From contig NZ_RXFQ01000002.1 in NCBI RefSeq assembly GCF_003951285.1, forward strand, positions 62,001-126,000: 64,000 bases of DNA. Direction: 5' to 3'. Shown piece by piece: positions 47,165-56,567 of this stretch. Source of the DNA: Variovorax beijingensis. GTDB taxonomy: Bacteria; Pseudomonadota; Gammaproteobacteria; Burkholderiales; Burkholderiaceae_C. The notes below the pieces were generated by a model, which was given only the letters and a program-made list of their open reading frames with translations, searched no databases and was not told the DNA's origin. The position numbers were made by a program, and so were the translations under genes. Position 1 is the first letter of the stretch, and each line of letters starts with the position of its first letter.

Positions 47165-49969
47165 ATGACATATCCGGCACCGAGGTCGTTCCGCCAGCTC
47201 AAAGCCCTGGCGCTGGCATTGGCCGTCGCACTGACTGCCTGCGGCGGCGGAGGCAACGGAGGGGCCTCCTTTCCGTTGATCCCCCCGCCGCCGGCAGGCA
47301 GCGCGCCGCCAGACACGCCGCCATCGCCAGACACGCCGCCGCCGGTTGCGGAGCCGCCACCTCCGCCCACCTGCTCCGCTGCCGTCCCGGCCAATGCGCC
47401 CCTCGCGCCCATTTCATCCATCCAGGGCACGGGCGACACCAGCCCCTTGGCGACGCAAGCAGTGACCGTGCGTGGCGTGGTCGTGGGTGACTTCCAGAAC
47501 ACCGGCTCGACGAGCGTGAAGCTGAACGGCTTTTTCGTGCAGCAGCTCGTGCCCGATACCGACCCGCTGACCTCCGAAGGCATCTTCGTCTACGCACCGG
47601 GCAACGCCACCCGTGTGGCGGCGGGCGACTTTGTCCAGGTCTCCGGCGTGGTGACCGAGTTCGGCCAGACCGCGGGTGCCGGGGCCAAGCCCGACAGCAT
47701 CACGCAGATTGCCGGCACGGCCCAGGACCCGGTGGCCATCAGCGTCTGCGGCAGCGGCGTTGCCATCACCCCGACACAGGTCGCGCTGCCGGTGGCGGAC
47801 GAGGCCGCGCTGGAGCGCTATGAAGGCATGCTGGTCGAGATTTCGCAGCCCCTGGCCGTGACGGAAATGTTCGAGCTGGGCCGCTATGGGCAGATGGTGC
47901 TGGCCTTGAACGGGCGGCAGTTCAATGCCACCAACGGCAACTCGGCGGCCACGCATGCGCAGAACCTGCTCTCGCGCATCGTGCTCGACGACGGCTCCTC
48001 GCGCCAGAACCCGAACCCCATTCCCTACCTGAGCGCGGCCGGCACCGACGGCACACGGCGCATGGGCGACACGACGCAGAAGCTGACCGGCATCCTGAGC
48101 CACAACTTCGGCGCCTACCGCGTCCAGCCCACGGTGGCGCCCGTGTTCGCGCAGGCCAATGCGCGCCCGGCGACCGCGCCGGTGGTCGGCGGCTCGCTCA
48201 AGGTGGCCAGCTTCAACGTGCTCAACTACTTCACCACGTTCCAGAATGGGGAAACCGCCTCGGGCCTGACGGGCCAGGGCTGTTCGTTCGGCACCGGTCC
48301 CGCGTCCGCGGCCAACTGCCGCGGCGCCAACAACCGCAGCGAGTTCGATCGGCAGCAGGCCAAGATCGTGGCCGCCATCGCGGGCCTGGACGCCGACGTG
48401 GTGGGACTGATGGAGATCCAGAACACCGACGTGGCAACGAGCGATCTGCTGGCAGCCCTCAACGCCAAGGTGGGCGCGGGCACCTATGCCGCGGTCAACA
48501 GCGGCGTGTTCGGCACGGATGCGATCAAGGTCGACATCCTGTACAAGCCCGCCAAGGTCCAGCGCGTCGGCAACGCCGTTCTCCCGACCGGCGCGGACCT
48601 CACCGACTACACCGCCGCCAGCGGGCGGTCGCCATTGGCCCAGCGCTTCAGCGCAGTGGGCAACAACGGCGGCTTCTGGTTCGTGGTCAACCACTTCAAG
48701 AGCAAGGGCAGCTGCCCCGCCACGGGCGACATCGACCTGGGCCAGGGCTGCTTCAACCTGGCGCGCATCCAGCAGGCGAAGGCGCTGAACAGCTTTGTCG
48801 GCAAGCTCAAGCTCATGGGCGAATCCGACGTGCTGATGATGGGCGACTTCAACAGCTACCTGCTGGAAGACCCGACCAAGGAGCTGGAAGCCGCCGGCAA
48901 CGAGAGCCTGCTCAAGCGCATGGCCGCCAATGACCGCTACACCTACGTCTTCGGCGGCGAGACCGGCGCGCTGGACCACGCCTATGCCTCGGCGTCGCTG
49001 GGCGCGCAGGTCAGCGGCGTGAGCGTGTGGCACATCAACGCCGATGAGCCGACCGCGCTCGACTACAACACCGACTTCACCACCGACGACCGCTATGCGC
49101 CCACGCCCTTCCGGGCATCGGACCATGACCCCGTGCTCGTCGGCCTGACCCTGGCTGCCGATGCGGCAGTGACGCAGCCCATCGTCACCGCGTCGATACC
49201 GGCGGCCGTCAAGGTCGGCGAAACCTACAGCGTGAACATTTCGGAAGCGCTGCCCGGCGGCTCGACCACACTGGCTTCGCTTGCAGTCGACTGGGGAGAC
49301 GGCACCGCCGCCACCACGGCGCCCGGCACGGGCACCGTCACCCACACCTATGCGGCTGCCGGCACCTTCAACGTCGTGGTCACGCTGACCAACTCCGCCG
49401 GCCAGACCGCCACCCAATCAGGCAGCGTGAACGTCAGCACCGTGGTGGTGGTGACGCCGCCGGCGGACCACGAGCTGTTCTTCAGCGAATATGTGGAAGG
49501 CACGTCGAACAACAAGGCGATCGAGATCTACAACCCGACCGCGGCGGCCGTGGACCTGAGCCTGTACACCGTCAAGCTGTATGCGAACGGCGCGACCGCG
49601 CCGACCAACTCCCTCCCGCTGACCGGCTCGCTGCCGGCCGGCGGTGTGCTGGTGCTGGCCAACGCCAGTGCCGCGGCGGCCTTCAAGCCGACCGGCACGA
49701 TCACCAGCGGCGTCGCCAACTTCAACGGCGACGATGCGCTGACGCTCGAAAAATCGGGCGTGGTCGTCGACCGGTTCGGCCAGCTCGGCGTGGACCCCGG
49801 AACGGCCTGGACCGGCGGCGGCGTCGGCACGCAGGACCAGACCCTGCGCCGCAAGCCCGGCATCACCGCGGGCGATGCAGACGCAGGCGCCGCGTTCGAT
49901 CCGTCGTTGCAATGGGACAGTTTTCCGGTGGACACCTCCTCCGGTCTGGGCGCGCACTCGGTGAATTGA
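47165..49969 (+). CDS. ExeM/NucH-type extracellular endonuclease lipoprotein
   Basis: The 934-residue product begins with a lipoprotein signal (lipobox LTAC, Cys 26), then a Gly run and a Pro-rich linker. An OB-like domain (TVRGVVVGDFQNTG) is followed by an endonuclease/exonuclease/phosphatase domain with KVASFNVLNYF, VGLMEIQN, LMMGDFNSYL and ASDHDPVLVGL (metal and catalytic residues). A PKD-type domain (VDWGDGTAATT) and a C-terminal lamin-tail-like domain (ELFFSEYVEGTSNNKAIEIY) complete it. It should be a surface or secreted nuclease for extracellular DNA, giving phosphate or nucleosides. It interrupts the sulfonate genes but has no evident link to them. Confidence 0.9.
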   Translation: MTYPAPRSFRQLKALALALAVALTACGGGGNGGASFPLIPPPPAGSAPPDTPPSPDTPPPVAEPPPPPTCSAAVPANAPLAPISSIQGTGDTSPLATQAVTVRGVVVGDFQNTGSTSVKLNGFFVQQLVPDTDPLTSEGIFVYAPGNATRVAAGDFVQVSGVVTEFGQTAGAGAKPDSITQIAGTAQDPVAISVCGSGVAITPTQVALPVADEAALERYEGMLVEISQPLAVTEMFELGRYGQMVLALNGRQFNATNGNSAATHAQNLLSRIVLDDGSSRQNPNPIPYLSAAGTDGTRRMGDTTQKLTGILSHNFGAYRVQPTVAPVFAQANARPATAPVVGGSLKVASFNVLNYFTTFQNGETASGLTGQGCSFGTGPASAANCRGANNRSEFDRQQAKIVAAIAGLDADVVGLMEIQNTDVATSDLLAALNAKVGAGTYAAVNSGVFGTDAIKVDILYKPAKVQRVGNAVLPTGADLTDYTAASGRSPLAQRFSAVGNNGGFWFVVNHFKSKGSCPATGDIDLGQGCFNLARIQQAKALNSFVGKLKLMGESDVLMMGDFNSYLLEDPTKELEAAGNESLLKRMAANDRYTYVFGGETGALDHAYASASLGAQVSGVSVWHINADEPTALDYNTDFTTDDRYAPTPFRASDHDPVLVGLTLAADAAVTQPIVTASIPAAVKVGETYSVNISEALPGGSTTLASLAVDWGDGTAATTAPGTGTVTHTYAAAGTFNVVVTLTNSAGQTATQSGSVNVSTVVVVTPPADHELFFSEYVEGTSNNKAIEIYNPTAAAVDLSLYTVKLYANGATAPTNSLPLTGSLPAGGVLVLANASAAAAFKPTGTITSGVANFNGDDALTLEKSGVVVDRFGQLGVDPGTAWTGGGVGTQDQTLRRKPGITAGDADAGAAFDPSLQWDSFPVDTSSGLGAHSVN

Positions 49970-49978
49970 GCGCGGCCC

Positions 49979-50749
49979 TCAGGCCGGCCGCGACAGCAGG
50001 TGCACGTACTCGTACTGCGCCGTGTTGATGGTCGAGACACGGTACTCCACCGGCTTGTCGCCGAAGGTGAGCGCGGTGCGCCGCACCTCCATCACCGGCG
50101 CGCCTGGCGCCACGCCCAGGATGCGCACCACGCTGCGGTCGGCCGCCATGGCGCGTGCGCGCTCGCGCGCCAGCGTCACCGTGATGCCGAACTCGGTCTG
50201 GTAGAGGTGGTAGATGGTGCTCGGCCGCTCGCGAAAGCGCTTCTCGGTCAGGCCCTTGAAGAGCAGCGCCGGCAGCGTGAGCCGGTCGTGGATCACCGCC
50301 CGGCCCTGCAGCAGCAGCCGGTTGTCGATCTGGATGGCGGGCTCGCCCGTCCGCAGGCCCAGCGCCTGCGCGGGCTCCTCGTCCATGCGCACGCGCTCGA
50401 AGGCGACGAACTCCACCTGCGGCGCCTGCCGTAGGCCGTCGCTGCGCTCCACGTGGAAGAACTGGAACATGAAACGGTCGTCGTTGTGCACCGCAACGAA
50501 GGTGCCGCGCCCCTGCCGCCGCACGAGGATGTGCTCGGCCACCAGATCGTCTGTCGCGTGGCGCAGCGTGCCGATCGACACGCCCAGCGCCGCCGCCAGC
50601 TCGCTCTCGCTCGGCAGCACGCTGCCGGCCGCGCAGCGCCCCGACTCGATGGCGCGCAGCAGCGAGCGCTTGACGAGCCGGTAGAGCGGCGCGCCCGCCG
50701 ACTCGGCGGAGATCGGTTCGAACGCGGAGATGTCTGTCGAGCGGGGCAT
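49979..50749 (-). CDS. GntR-family (HutC/UTRA) regulator of the suy operon
   Basis: The 256-residue regulator has a GntR winged helix ([49 protein letters not shown]) and a C-terminal UTRA effector domain ([35 protein letters not shown]). It diverges from suyA across 126 bases, so it most likely represses or activates suyAB-slcC-comC, in the position called suyR in other sulfolactate clusters. I start at ATG 50749 ([12 protein letters not shown]); ATG 50770 is less likely. Confidence 0.88.
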   Translation of the reverse strand: MPRSTDISAFEPISAESAGAPLYRLVKRSLLRAIESGRCAAGSVLPSESELAAALGVSIGTLRHATDDLVAEHILVRRQGRGTFVAVHNDDRFMFQFFHVERSDGLRQAPQVEFVAFERVRMDEEPAQALGLRTGEPAIQIDNRLLLQGRAVIHDRLTLPALLFKGLTEKRFRERPSTIYHLYQTEFGITVTLARERARAMAADRSVVRILGVAPGAPVMEVRRTALTFGDKPVEYRVSTINTAQYEYVHLLSRPA

Positions 50750-50784
50750 GGCGCATTGTGGCGGCCGCATCGCGATTCATCCAA

Positions 50785-50798
50785 GTCATCCATATGAC
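50785..50798. promoter_or_regulatory. Candidate GntR operator in the gntR-suyA gap
   Basis: GTCAT (50785-50789) and ATGAC (50794-50798) form an inverted repeat with a 4-base centre, midway between the divergent genes. A TTGACA hexamer follows at 50803-50808 and may be the suyA -35 element, though no convincing -10 stands 17 bases later. suyA itself has AGGAGA before its ATG. Confidence 0.45.
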
Positions 50799-50875
50799 CT
50801 GTTTGACACGCGGAGACGCGCACTCGGACACTGGCCCGGCTGCAAATTCTCAGCGAGTCACAACAGGAGACAACG

Positions 50876-51157
50876 ATGATTCATTTCGTTCTGCACGACG
50901 CGAAGGACACGGTCGCGGTCGTGGTGGTGGAAGGCGTCAAGGCCGGCATGTCGCTCAGCGGCTGGATCATGGACGAGGACCGGATGACCAGCGTCGATGC
51001 GCGCCAGGACATCCCGATCGGCCACAAGGTCGCGCTCAAGGACATGGCGCCCGGCGACACGGTGTGGAAGTACGGCATCGACATGGGCAAGGTGGTGGCG
51101 CCGATCAAGGCCGGCGAGCACGCGCACGTGCAGAACATCAAGACCAAGCGCTGGTAG
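50876..51157 (+). CDS. suyA: (2R)-sulfolactate sulfo-lyase, small subunit
   Basis: The 93-residue single SAF domain (altronate dehydratase N-terminal type) starts [20 protein letters not shown] and contains [17 protein letters not shown]. Together with SuyB it cleaves (R)-sulfolactate to pyruvate and sulfite with a ferrous/iron-sulfur cofactor. Length, pairing with a large UxaA-C-type subunit, and following sulfolactate dehydrogenase genes support suyA over a sugar acid dehydratase. It is the first gene of a five-gene rightward operon. Confidence 0.88.
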   Translation: MIHFVLHDAKDTVAVVVVEGVKAGMSLSGWIMDEDRMTSVDARQDIPIGHKVALKDMAPGDTVWKYGIDMGKVVAPIKAGEHAHVQNIKTKRW

Positions 51158-51210
51158 GACGCCGCCCCCGCTTCGCCCACTTCCATTTCCCACGAATCAG
51201 AAAGAACCGC

Positions 51211-52386
51211 ATGTCCATCATTTCCAAAGACACCACCTTCCTCGGCTTTCGCCGCGAAAACGGCCGCGTCGGCGTGCGCAACCACGTCATCATCCTGCCG
51301 CTGGACGATCTCTCCAACGCGGCCGCCGAGGCGGTGGCCCACAACATCAAGGGCGCGCTCGCCATTCCGCATCCCTACGGCCGCCTGCAGTTCGGCGCCG
51401 ACCTGGAGCTGCACTTCCGCACGCTGATCGGCGCGGGCTGCAACCCGAACGTGGCGGCGGTCGTCGTCATCGGCATCGAGGACAGCTGGACGCAGAAGGT
51501 GGTCGACGGCATCGCCGCCACGGGCAAGCCGGTGGCCGGTTTCGGCATCGAGGGCCACGGCGACCACGACACCATCCTGCGCGCGAGCAAGGTGGCGCGC
51601 GAGTTCGTGCAGAACGCGAGCGAGAAGCGGCGCGAGCCCTGCGGCATCCACGAGCTGTGGGTGTCCACCAAGTGCGGCGAGAGCGACACCACCTCGGGAT
51701 GCGGCTCCAACCCGACTGTGGGCAACGCCTTCGACAAGCTCTACGAGACCGGCAACACGCTGGTGTTCGGCGAGACCTCCGAGATCACCGGCGGCGAGCG
51801 CATCGTGGCCGACCGCTGCCGCACGCCCGACGTGAAGGAGCGCTTCATGTTCATGTTCAACCGCTACCAGGACATGATCAACCGCCACAAGACCAGCGAC
51901 CTGTCGGACTCGCAGCCGACCAAGGGCAACATCGCGGGCGGCCTGACGACCATCGAGGAGAAGGCGCTGGGCAACATCCAGAAGATCGGCAAGAAGTGCA
52001 TGGTGGACGGCGTGCTCGACAAGGCCGAGGTGCCCAACGGCCCGGGCCTGTGGTTCATGGATTCGTCCAGCGCGGCGGCCGAGATGGTGACGCTGTGCGC
52101 CGCATCGGGCTACGCGGTGCACTTCTTCCCCACGGGCCAGGGCAACGTGATCGGCAACCCGATCCTGCCGGTCATCAAGATCTGCGCCAACCCGCGCACC
52201 GTACGGCTGATGAGCGAGCACGTCGACGTCGACACCTCGGGCCTGCTGCAGCGCGAGATGACGCTCGACCAGGCCGGCGACCAGCTGCTCGAATGCATGC
52301 TGCGCACCGCCAACGGCCGGCTCACCGCGGCCGAAGCGCTGGGCCACCGCGAGTTCGTGCTGACGCGCCTGTACGAGTCGGCCTGA
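51211..52386 (+). CDS. suyB: (2R)-sulfolactate sulfo-lyase, large subunit
   Basis: The 391-residue large subunit is of the altronate/galactarate dehydratase C-terminal family. It contains [40 protein letters not shown], the Cys motif [20 protein letters not shown] and [20 protein letters not shown], all typical of SuyB. It releases sulfite from (R)-sulfolactate in the cytoplasm. ATG 51211 is 53 bases after suyA and 25 bases separate its end from slcC. Main alternative: another UxaA-like dehydratase; context argues against it. Confidence 0.9.
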   Translation: MSIISKDTTFLGFRRENGRVGVRNHVIILPLDDLSNAAAEAVAHNIKGALAIPHPYGRLQFGADLELHFRTLIGAGCNPNVAAVVVIGIEDSWTQKVVDGIAATGKPVAGFGIEGHGDHDTILRASKVAREFVQNASEKRREPCGIHELWVSTKCGESDTTSGCGSNPTVGNAFDKLYETGNTLVFGETSEITGGERIVADRCRTPDVKERFMFMFNRYQDMINRHKTSDLSDSQPTKGNIAGGLTTIEEKALGNIQKIGKKCMVDGVLDKAEVPNGPGLWFMDSSSAAAEMVTLCAASGYAVHFFPTGQGNVIGNPILPVIKICANPRTVRLMSEHVDVDTSGLLQREMTLDQAGDQLLECMLRTANGRLTAAEALGHREFVLTRLYESA

Positions 52387-52411
52387 CGGCACCCGCGCAA
52401 CGGAAAGCATC

Positions 52412-53341
52412 ATGAAGCGGATAGTGATTGCGGAGTTCATGGACGACGCCGCGGTTGCGCAATTGCGCGAGCGGCACGACGTTCTCCACGACGTGGCGCT
52501 GGTGGACGACGGCGCCCGGCTCTACCAGGAAGCGAAATGGGCCCACGCGCTCATCGTGCGCAACCGCACGCAGGTGCGCGGCGAGCTGCTGGATGCGCTC
52601 ACGCAGTGCACGGTGGTGGGCCGCCTGGGCGTGGGCCTGGACAACATCGACGTGGCAGGCTGCGAAGCACGCGGCATCCGGGTGATTCCGGCCACGGGCG
52701 CCAATGCACTGAGCGTGGCCGAGTACGTGATTGCGAGCGCCATGATGCTGCTGCGCGGCGCCTACGGCTCCACCGCCGCGGTGGCCGCGGGGCGCTGGCC
52801 GCGCAACGCGCTGTCGAACGGGCGCGAGCTGGCGGGCAAGACGCTCGGGCTGGTCGGCTTCGGCGCCATCGGGCAGCTGACGGCGCGGCTCGCGCAGGCG
52901 CTCGGCATGCGCACGGTGGCCTTCGACGCCATGATGGACGGCAGCCACCCGGCCTTCGGCGCAACGGGCACGCAGCCGCTGGGCCTCGACGCGCTGGTGG
53001 CGAAGGCGGACGTGGTGAGCCTGCACCTGCCGCTGGTGGACAGCACGCGCAACCTCTTCCATGCGGCGCGCATCGCGGCCATGAGGGGCGGCGCGGTGCT
53101 CGTCAACACCTCGCGCGGCGGCATCGTCGACGAAGCCGCCGTGGCGCTTGCGTTGCGCGAAGGCCGGCTCGGCGGCGCGGCGCTCGATGTGTTCGAGGCC
53201 GAGCCGCTCGCGGCCAGCCCGCATTTCGAGGACTGCCCCAACCTGCTGCTGACACCGCACATCGCAGGCGTGACGGCCGAGTCGAACGAGCGCGTGAGCA
53301 GCCTCATTGCACAGAAGGTGCTGGAGGCGCTGGAGCCATGA
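52412..53341 (+). CDS. slcC: (S)-sulfolactate dehydrogenase (D-2-hydroxyacid dehydrogenase family)
   Basis: The 309-residue NAD-dependent dehydrogenase has the nucleotide-binding GLVGFGAIGQLTARL, substrate-site VGRLGVGLDNIDV, catalytic Arg in LVNTSRGGIVDE, Glu in VFEAEPLAASP and His in LLTPHIAGVTAES. In known clusters SlcC oxidises (S)-sulfolactate to sulfopyruvate. Together with ComC this inverts the stereochemistry to the R form used by SuyAB. The call depends on context, since the family has many substrates. Its stop overlaps the comC start (ATGA). Confidence 0.83.
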   Translation: MKRIVIAEFMDDAAVAQLRERHDVLHDVALVDDGARLYQEAKWAHALIVRNRTQVRGELLDALTQCTVVGRLGVGLDNIDVAGCEARGIRVIPATGANALSVAEYVIASAMMLLRGAYGSTAAVAAGRWPRNALSNGRELAGKTLGLVGFGAIGQLTARLAQALGMRTVAFDAMMDGSHPAFGATGTQPLGLDALVAKADVVSLHLPLVDSTRNLFHAARIAAMRGGAVLVNTSRGGIVDEAAVALALREGRLGGAALDVFEAEPLAASPHFEDCPNLLLTPHIAGVTAESNERVSSLIAQKVLEALEP

Positions 53342-54339
53342 CGACGATGAGGCTTGAACAAGCCCGGGACGCCGTGGCCGCGGCCTTGCGCGCGGCCGGC
53401 GCGAACGAGGCGATGGCGGCCGCCGCCGCACGCGCACTGGTGCTGGCCGAGGCGCAGGGCCTGGGCTCGCACGGCCTCTCCCGCGTGGCCCAGTACGCCA
53501 CGCACCTGCGCAACGGCCGGGTCAATGGCAATGCGGTGCCGACGCTGCGTCGCCAGAAGGGCGCGGCGGCGCTGATCGATGCGCACGAAGGCCTGGCTTT
53601 CGCCGCTTGCGAGATGGCCATTGCCGAGGCCATCGGCCGCGCGCGCGACTTCGGCATTGCCATTGCGGGCGTCACGAACAGCCATCACTGCGGCGTCGTG
53701 GTCGACCATTTGCGGCCGGTGGCCGAGGCCGGCATGGCCGGGCTCGGCTTTGCCAACTCGCCGGCCGCGATGCCGGCGGCCGGCGGGCGCCATCCCATCT
53801 TCGGGACCAACCCGGTGGCGGCGATTTTTCCTCGCCGCGATGCGCTGCCGCTTGCCATCGACCTGAGCCTTTCGGAAGTGGCGCGCGGCAAGGTCATGGT
53901 GGCCGCGAAGCAAGGCAAGGCCATACCGATCGGCTGGGCCGTCGACCGCCACGGCCAGCCGACCACCGACGCGCAGGCTGCGCTCGAAGGCTCGATGCTG
54001 CCCATCGGCGCGGCCACCAGCCCCAAGGGCGCGATGCTGGCGCTGGTGGTCGAGTTGCTGGTCACGGCGCTGATCGGTGCGCAGTTCGGCTTCGAGGCGT
54101 CGAGCTTCTTCGAGGATGCCGGCAACCGGCCGCGCATCGGCCAGGCCTTCATCGTCATCGACCCCGGCGCGCTCGCGGGCTCTGCGGGCTACCTCGACCG
54201 CGTCGAGGTGCTGGTGGGCGAGATGTTGCGCGACGACGGCGTGCGCCTGCCCGGCGCGCGGCGCGAGGAACTGCGGCTGCGCGCCGAGGCACAGGGCATC
54301 GAGGTGCCCGAGGCGCTGCTCGCGCAGTGGCGAAGCTAG
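53338..54339 (+). CDS. comC: (R)-sulfolactate dehydrogenase (malate/L-lactate dehydrogenase family)
   Basis: The 333-residue Ldh2-family NAD(P)-dependent oxidoreductase has ARALVLAEAQGLGSHGLSRV, AIAGVTNSHHCGVVVDHLRP, GRHPIFGTNPVAAIFPRRD and TSPKGAMLALVVELLVTALI. ComC reduces sulfopyruvate to (R)-sulfolactate. Coupled with SlcC it works as a racemase, a logic described for sulfolactate-degrading bacteria. Codon overlap with slcC by four bases points to coordinated synthesis. Other Ldh2 substrates (ureidoglycolate, malate) are less likely in this setting. Confidence 0.85.
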   Translation: MTTMRLEQARDAVAAALRAAGANEAMAAAAARALVLAEAQGLGSHGLSRVAQYATHLRNGRVNGNAVPTLRRQKGAAALIDAHEGLAFAACEMAIAEAIGRARDFGIAIAGVTNSHHCGVVVDHLRPVAEAGMAGLGFANSPAAMPAAGGRHPIFGTNPVAAIFPRRDALPLAIDLSLSEVARGKVMVAAKQGKAIPIGWAVDRHGQPTTDAQAALEGSMLPIGAATSPKGAMLALVVELLVTALIGAQFGFEASSFFEDAGNRPRIGQAFIVIDPGALAGSAGYLDRVEVLVGEMLRDDGVRLPGARREELRLRAEAQGIEVPEALLAQWRS

Positions 54340-54385
54340 GCGCCGCCAGGCGCCACGACCCCACACAACAACAGGAGACAACACG

Positions 54386-55378
54386 ATGAAACGACGCGAA
54401 TGGATGCAGGGGACCACCGCCTTGGCTGCGGCGGGATCGCTGGGCGCGCTCATGCCGATGCTTGCAAGGGCGCAAGGCGGCGACTACCCCAAGCCGGACG
54501 CCACGCTGCGCTACGTGGTGCCCTTTCCGCCAGGCGGCCTGACGGACGTGATGGCGCGGCAGATCGGCCAGCAGCTGGGCGAGCGCTGGAAGGTCAACGT
54601 GCTGGTGGACAACCGGCCCGGCGGCAACGGGCAGATCGGCGCCGACCTGGTGGCCAAGGCGCCGCCCGACGGCAACACGCTGCTCGCGGTCACGCTGACG
54701 CACGCGGCCAACGTCACGCTGTTTCCGAAGTCGCCGTTCAGCTTCCAGAAGGACCTGCGCCCGGTGGCGCTGCTGGCCGGCAGCCCGATGCTGATCGTGG
54801 TGCCCGTGGCCAGCCCCATCCAGGACATGAAGGGCCTGGTCGAGGCGGCGAAGGAGCGCAAGCTCAACGCGGGCTCCAGCGGCAACGGCACGCCGCCCCA
54901 CCTGACGCTCGCGCTCTTCAACGACCTCAACAAGTCGGCCATCCAGCATGTGCCCTACAAGGGCGGCGCGCCGTGCATCACCGATCTCATCGGCGGCCAA
55001 CTCGACGTGGTGTTCTCGAACATCCCGGAGTCGATTGCGCATGTGAAGGGCGGCAAGCTGCGCGCGCTCGCCATCGCAAGCAAGACCCGCTACCCCCTGC
55101 TGCCCGATGTGCCGACCACCGCCGAAGCCGGCATGCCCGCGCTGCAGGTCGAGAACTGGACCGGCATGATGGCGCCGGCCGGCGTGCCCGACGCGGCGGT
55201 GCAGAAGCTGGGCGCAGAAGTGGTGAAGATCCTTGCGCAGCCCGGCCTCGACGAGCGCATGCGCCAGCAGGGCTTCGTGATCGATGCGCGCGGGCCGGAC
55301 CGCTTTGCGGCGTTCCTGGCCGACGAGATTGCGCGCTGGGCGCACGTCATCAAGGCGGCGTCTATCCAGCCTGGCTGA
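54386..55378 (+). CDS. Tripartite tricarboxylate transporter (Bug) substrate-binding protein with Tat-type signal
   Basis: The 330-residue periplasmic receptor has a twin-arginine-like signal (MKRREWMQGTTALAAAGSLG, cleavage near ARAQG), then the Bug fold: VVPFPPGGLTDVMARQIGQQ, VDNRPGGNGQIGADLVAKA and GGQLDVVFSNIPES. It is the last gene of the suy operon and presumably binds sulfolactate or a related sulfonate (SlcH role). No TctA/TctB-type membrane genes are present in the window, so it must use a transporter encoded elsewhere. An AGGAGA precedes the start. Its 3' end overlaps ackA convergently by 17 bases. Confidence 0.88.
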   Translation: MKRREWMQGTTALAAAGSLGALMPMLARAQGGDYPKPDATLRYVVPFPPGGLTDVMARQIGQQLGERWKVNVLVDNRPGGNGQIGADLVAKAPPDGNTLLAVTLTHAANVTLFPKSPFSFQKDLRPVALLAGSPMLIVVPVASPIQDMKGLVEAAKERKLNAGSSGNGTPPHLTLALFNDLNKSAIQHVPYKGGAPCITDLIGGQLDVVFSNIPESIAHVKGGKLRALAIASKTRYPLLPDVPTTAEAGMPALQVENWTGMMAPAGVPDAAVQKLGAEVVKILAQPGLDERMRQQGFVIDARGPDRFAAFLADEIARWAHVIKAASIQPG

Positions 55379-56567
55379 GCCGCAGCAGCCGCGCGGTGTG
55401 GCGCGCGATCACGGCCTCTTCGTCGGTGCGCAGCACCCAGGCGCTGACGGGGCTTTCAGGCGTGGTGAGTTGCGCCTTGCCCGCGCGGTTCGCCTGCGCG
55501 TCGACGTGAAGGCCTAGCCAGCCGCACTGCAGAAGGATGCGCTCGCGCAGCGCGGCGGCGTTCTCGCCGATGCCGCCGGTGAACACGATGGCATCGACAC
55601 CACGCAGCGCCGCGGCCAGGCTGCCCATATGCTGCACCACCTGCTCGATGAAATGCGTGATGGCTTCGGCGGCAGCGGGTACGGCAGAAGCCTCGAGCTC
55701 GCGCATGTCGCTGGAAATTCCCGACAACCCGAGCAGGCCCGACTCGCGGAACAGCAGCTTCTCGACATCGTCCGCCGACATGCCGTGCGAGCGCATCAGG
55801 TACAGCACCACGGCCGCATCGAGGTGCCCGCAGCGCGTACCCATGGTGAGGCCGTCGAGCGGCGAGAAGCTCATCGTCGTTGCGACCGACCGGCCCTCGG
55901 CCATGCCGCACATCGATGCGCCGTTGCCCAGGTGCGCGACGATCACGCGTTGCCGTGCGAGCTGCGGCGCCAGCTGCGCGAACTGCGTCACGATCGATTC
56001 GTAGGAGAGACCGTGGAAGCCGTAGCGCCGCACGCCCGCGTCGTGCAGCGCACGCGGCAGCGCGAAGCGGCGGTTCACATCGGGCTGTGTGGAATGAAAG
56101 GCGGTGTCGAAGCATGCCACCTGCAGCACGCCATCGAAAGCCTTCATGGCGGCACGCACGCCCGCGAGGTTGTGCGGCTGGTGCAGCGGCGCTAGCGGCT
56201 CGAGCGCGGCCAGTTCGGCAAGCACCGCATCGTCGATGCGCACCGGCGCCACGAAGTTCGCGCCGCCATGCACGATGCGATGGCCGACCGCTGCGATGCG
56301 GCCGCCGCCGCCCTGCCGGGCATGCCATTCGAGCAGCGCGGCCAGCGCGCCCTGGTGCGAGCGGCTGTCGCCTTCCAGCCCCGTGTCGTGCAGCGTGCGG
56401 CCCTCGGCATCGCGCACGCGCAGCCGCGCCTTCAGCCCCACGCCCAGGCCGTCGGCCTGGCCCGACCAGCGGGCGGCAGGCAGCGCGCCGCCCTCGCCGG
56501 CCGCCTCGAACAGCGCAGCCTTGATCGAGGACGACCCGGCGTTGAGGGTGAACAGCGAATCGGTCAG
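55362..56567 (-). CDS. ackA: Acetate kinase, start codon probably CTG
   Basis: The 401-residue acetate/propionate kinase has LFTLNAGSSSIKAALFEA, ACFDTAFHSTQPDV, RRYGFHGLSYES, VAHLGNGASMC, GTRCGHLDAAVVLYL and VFTGGIGENAAALRERI, a full set of ASKHA motifs. It would turn the acetyl phosphate made by Xsc into acetate and ATP. No ATG, GTG or TTG lies between the xsc stop and the conserved N-terminus. The best start is CTG at 56567-56565, sharing CTGA with the xsc stop (LTDSLFTLNAG). This fits a 4-base coupled overlap but with a rare start codon. The usual xsc partner is pta, so this pairing is unusual. Confidence 0.85.
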   Translation of the reverse strand: MTDSLFTLNAGSSSIKAALFEAAGEGGALPAARWSGQADGLGVGLKARLRVRDAEGRTLHDTGLEGDSRSHQGALAALLEWHARQGGGGRIAAVGHRIVHGGANFVAPVRIDDAVLAELAALEPLAPLHQPHNLAGVRAAMKAFDGVLQVACFDTAFHSTQPDVNRRFALPRALHDAGVRRYGFHGLSYESIVTQFAQLAPQLARQRVIVAHLGNGASMCGMAEGRSVATTMSFSPLDGLTMGTRCGHLDAAVVLYLMRSHGMSADDVEKLLFRESGLLGLSGISSDMRELEASAVPAAAEAITHFIEQVVQHMGSLAAALRGVDAIVFTGGIGENAAALRERILLQCGWLGLHVDAQANRAGKAQLTTPESPVSAWVLRTDEEAVIARHTARLLRLSQAG

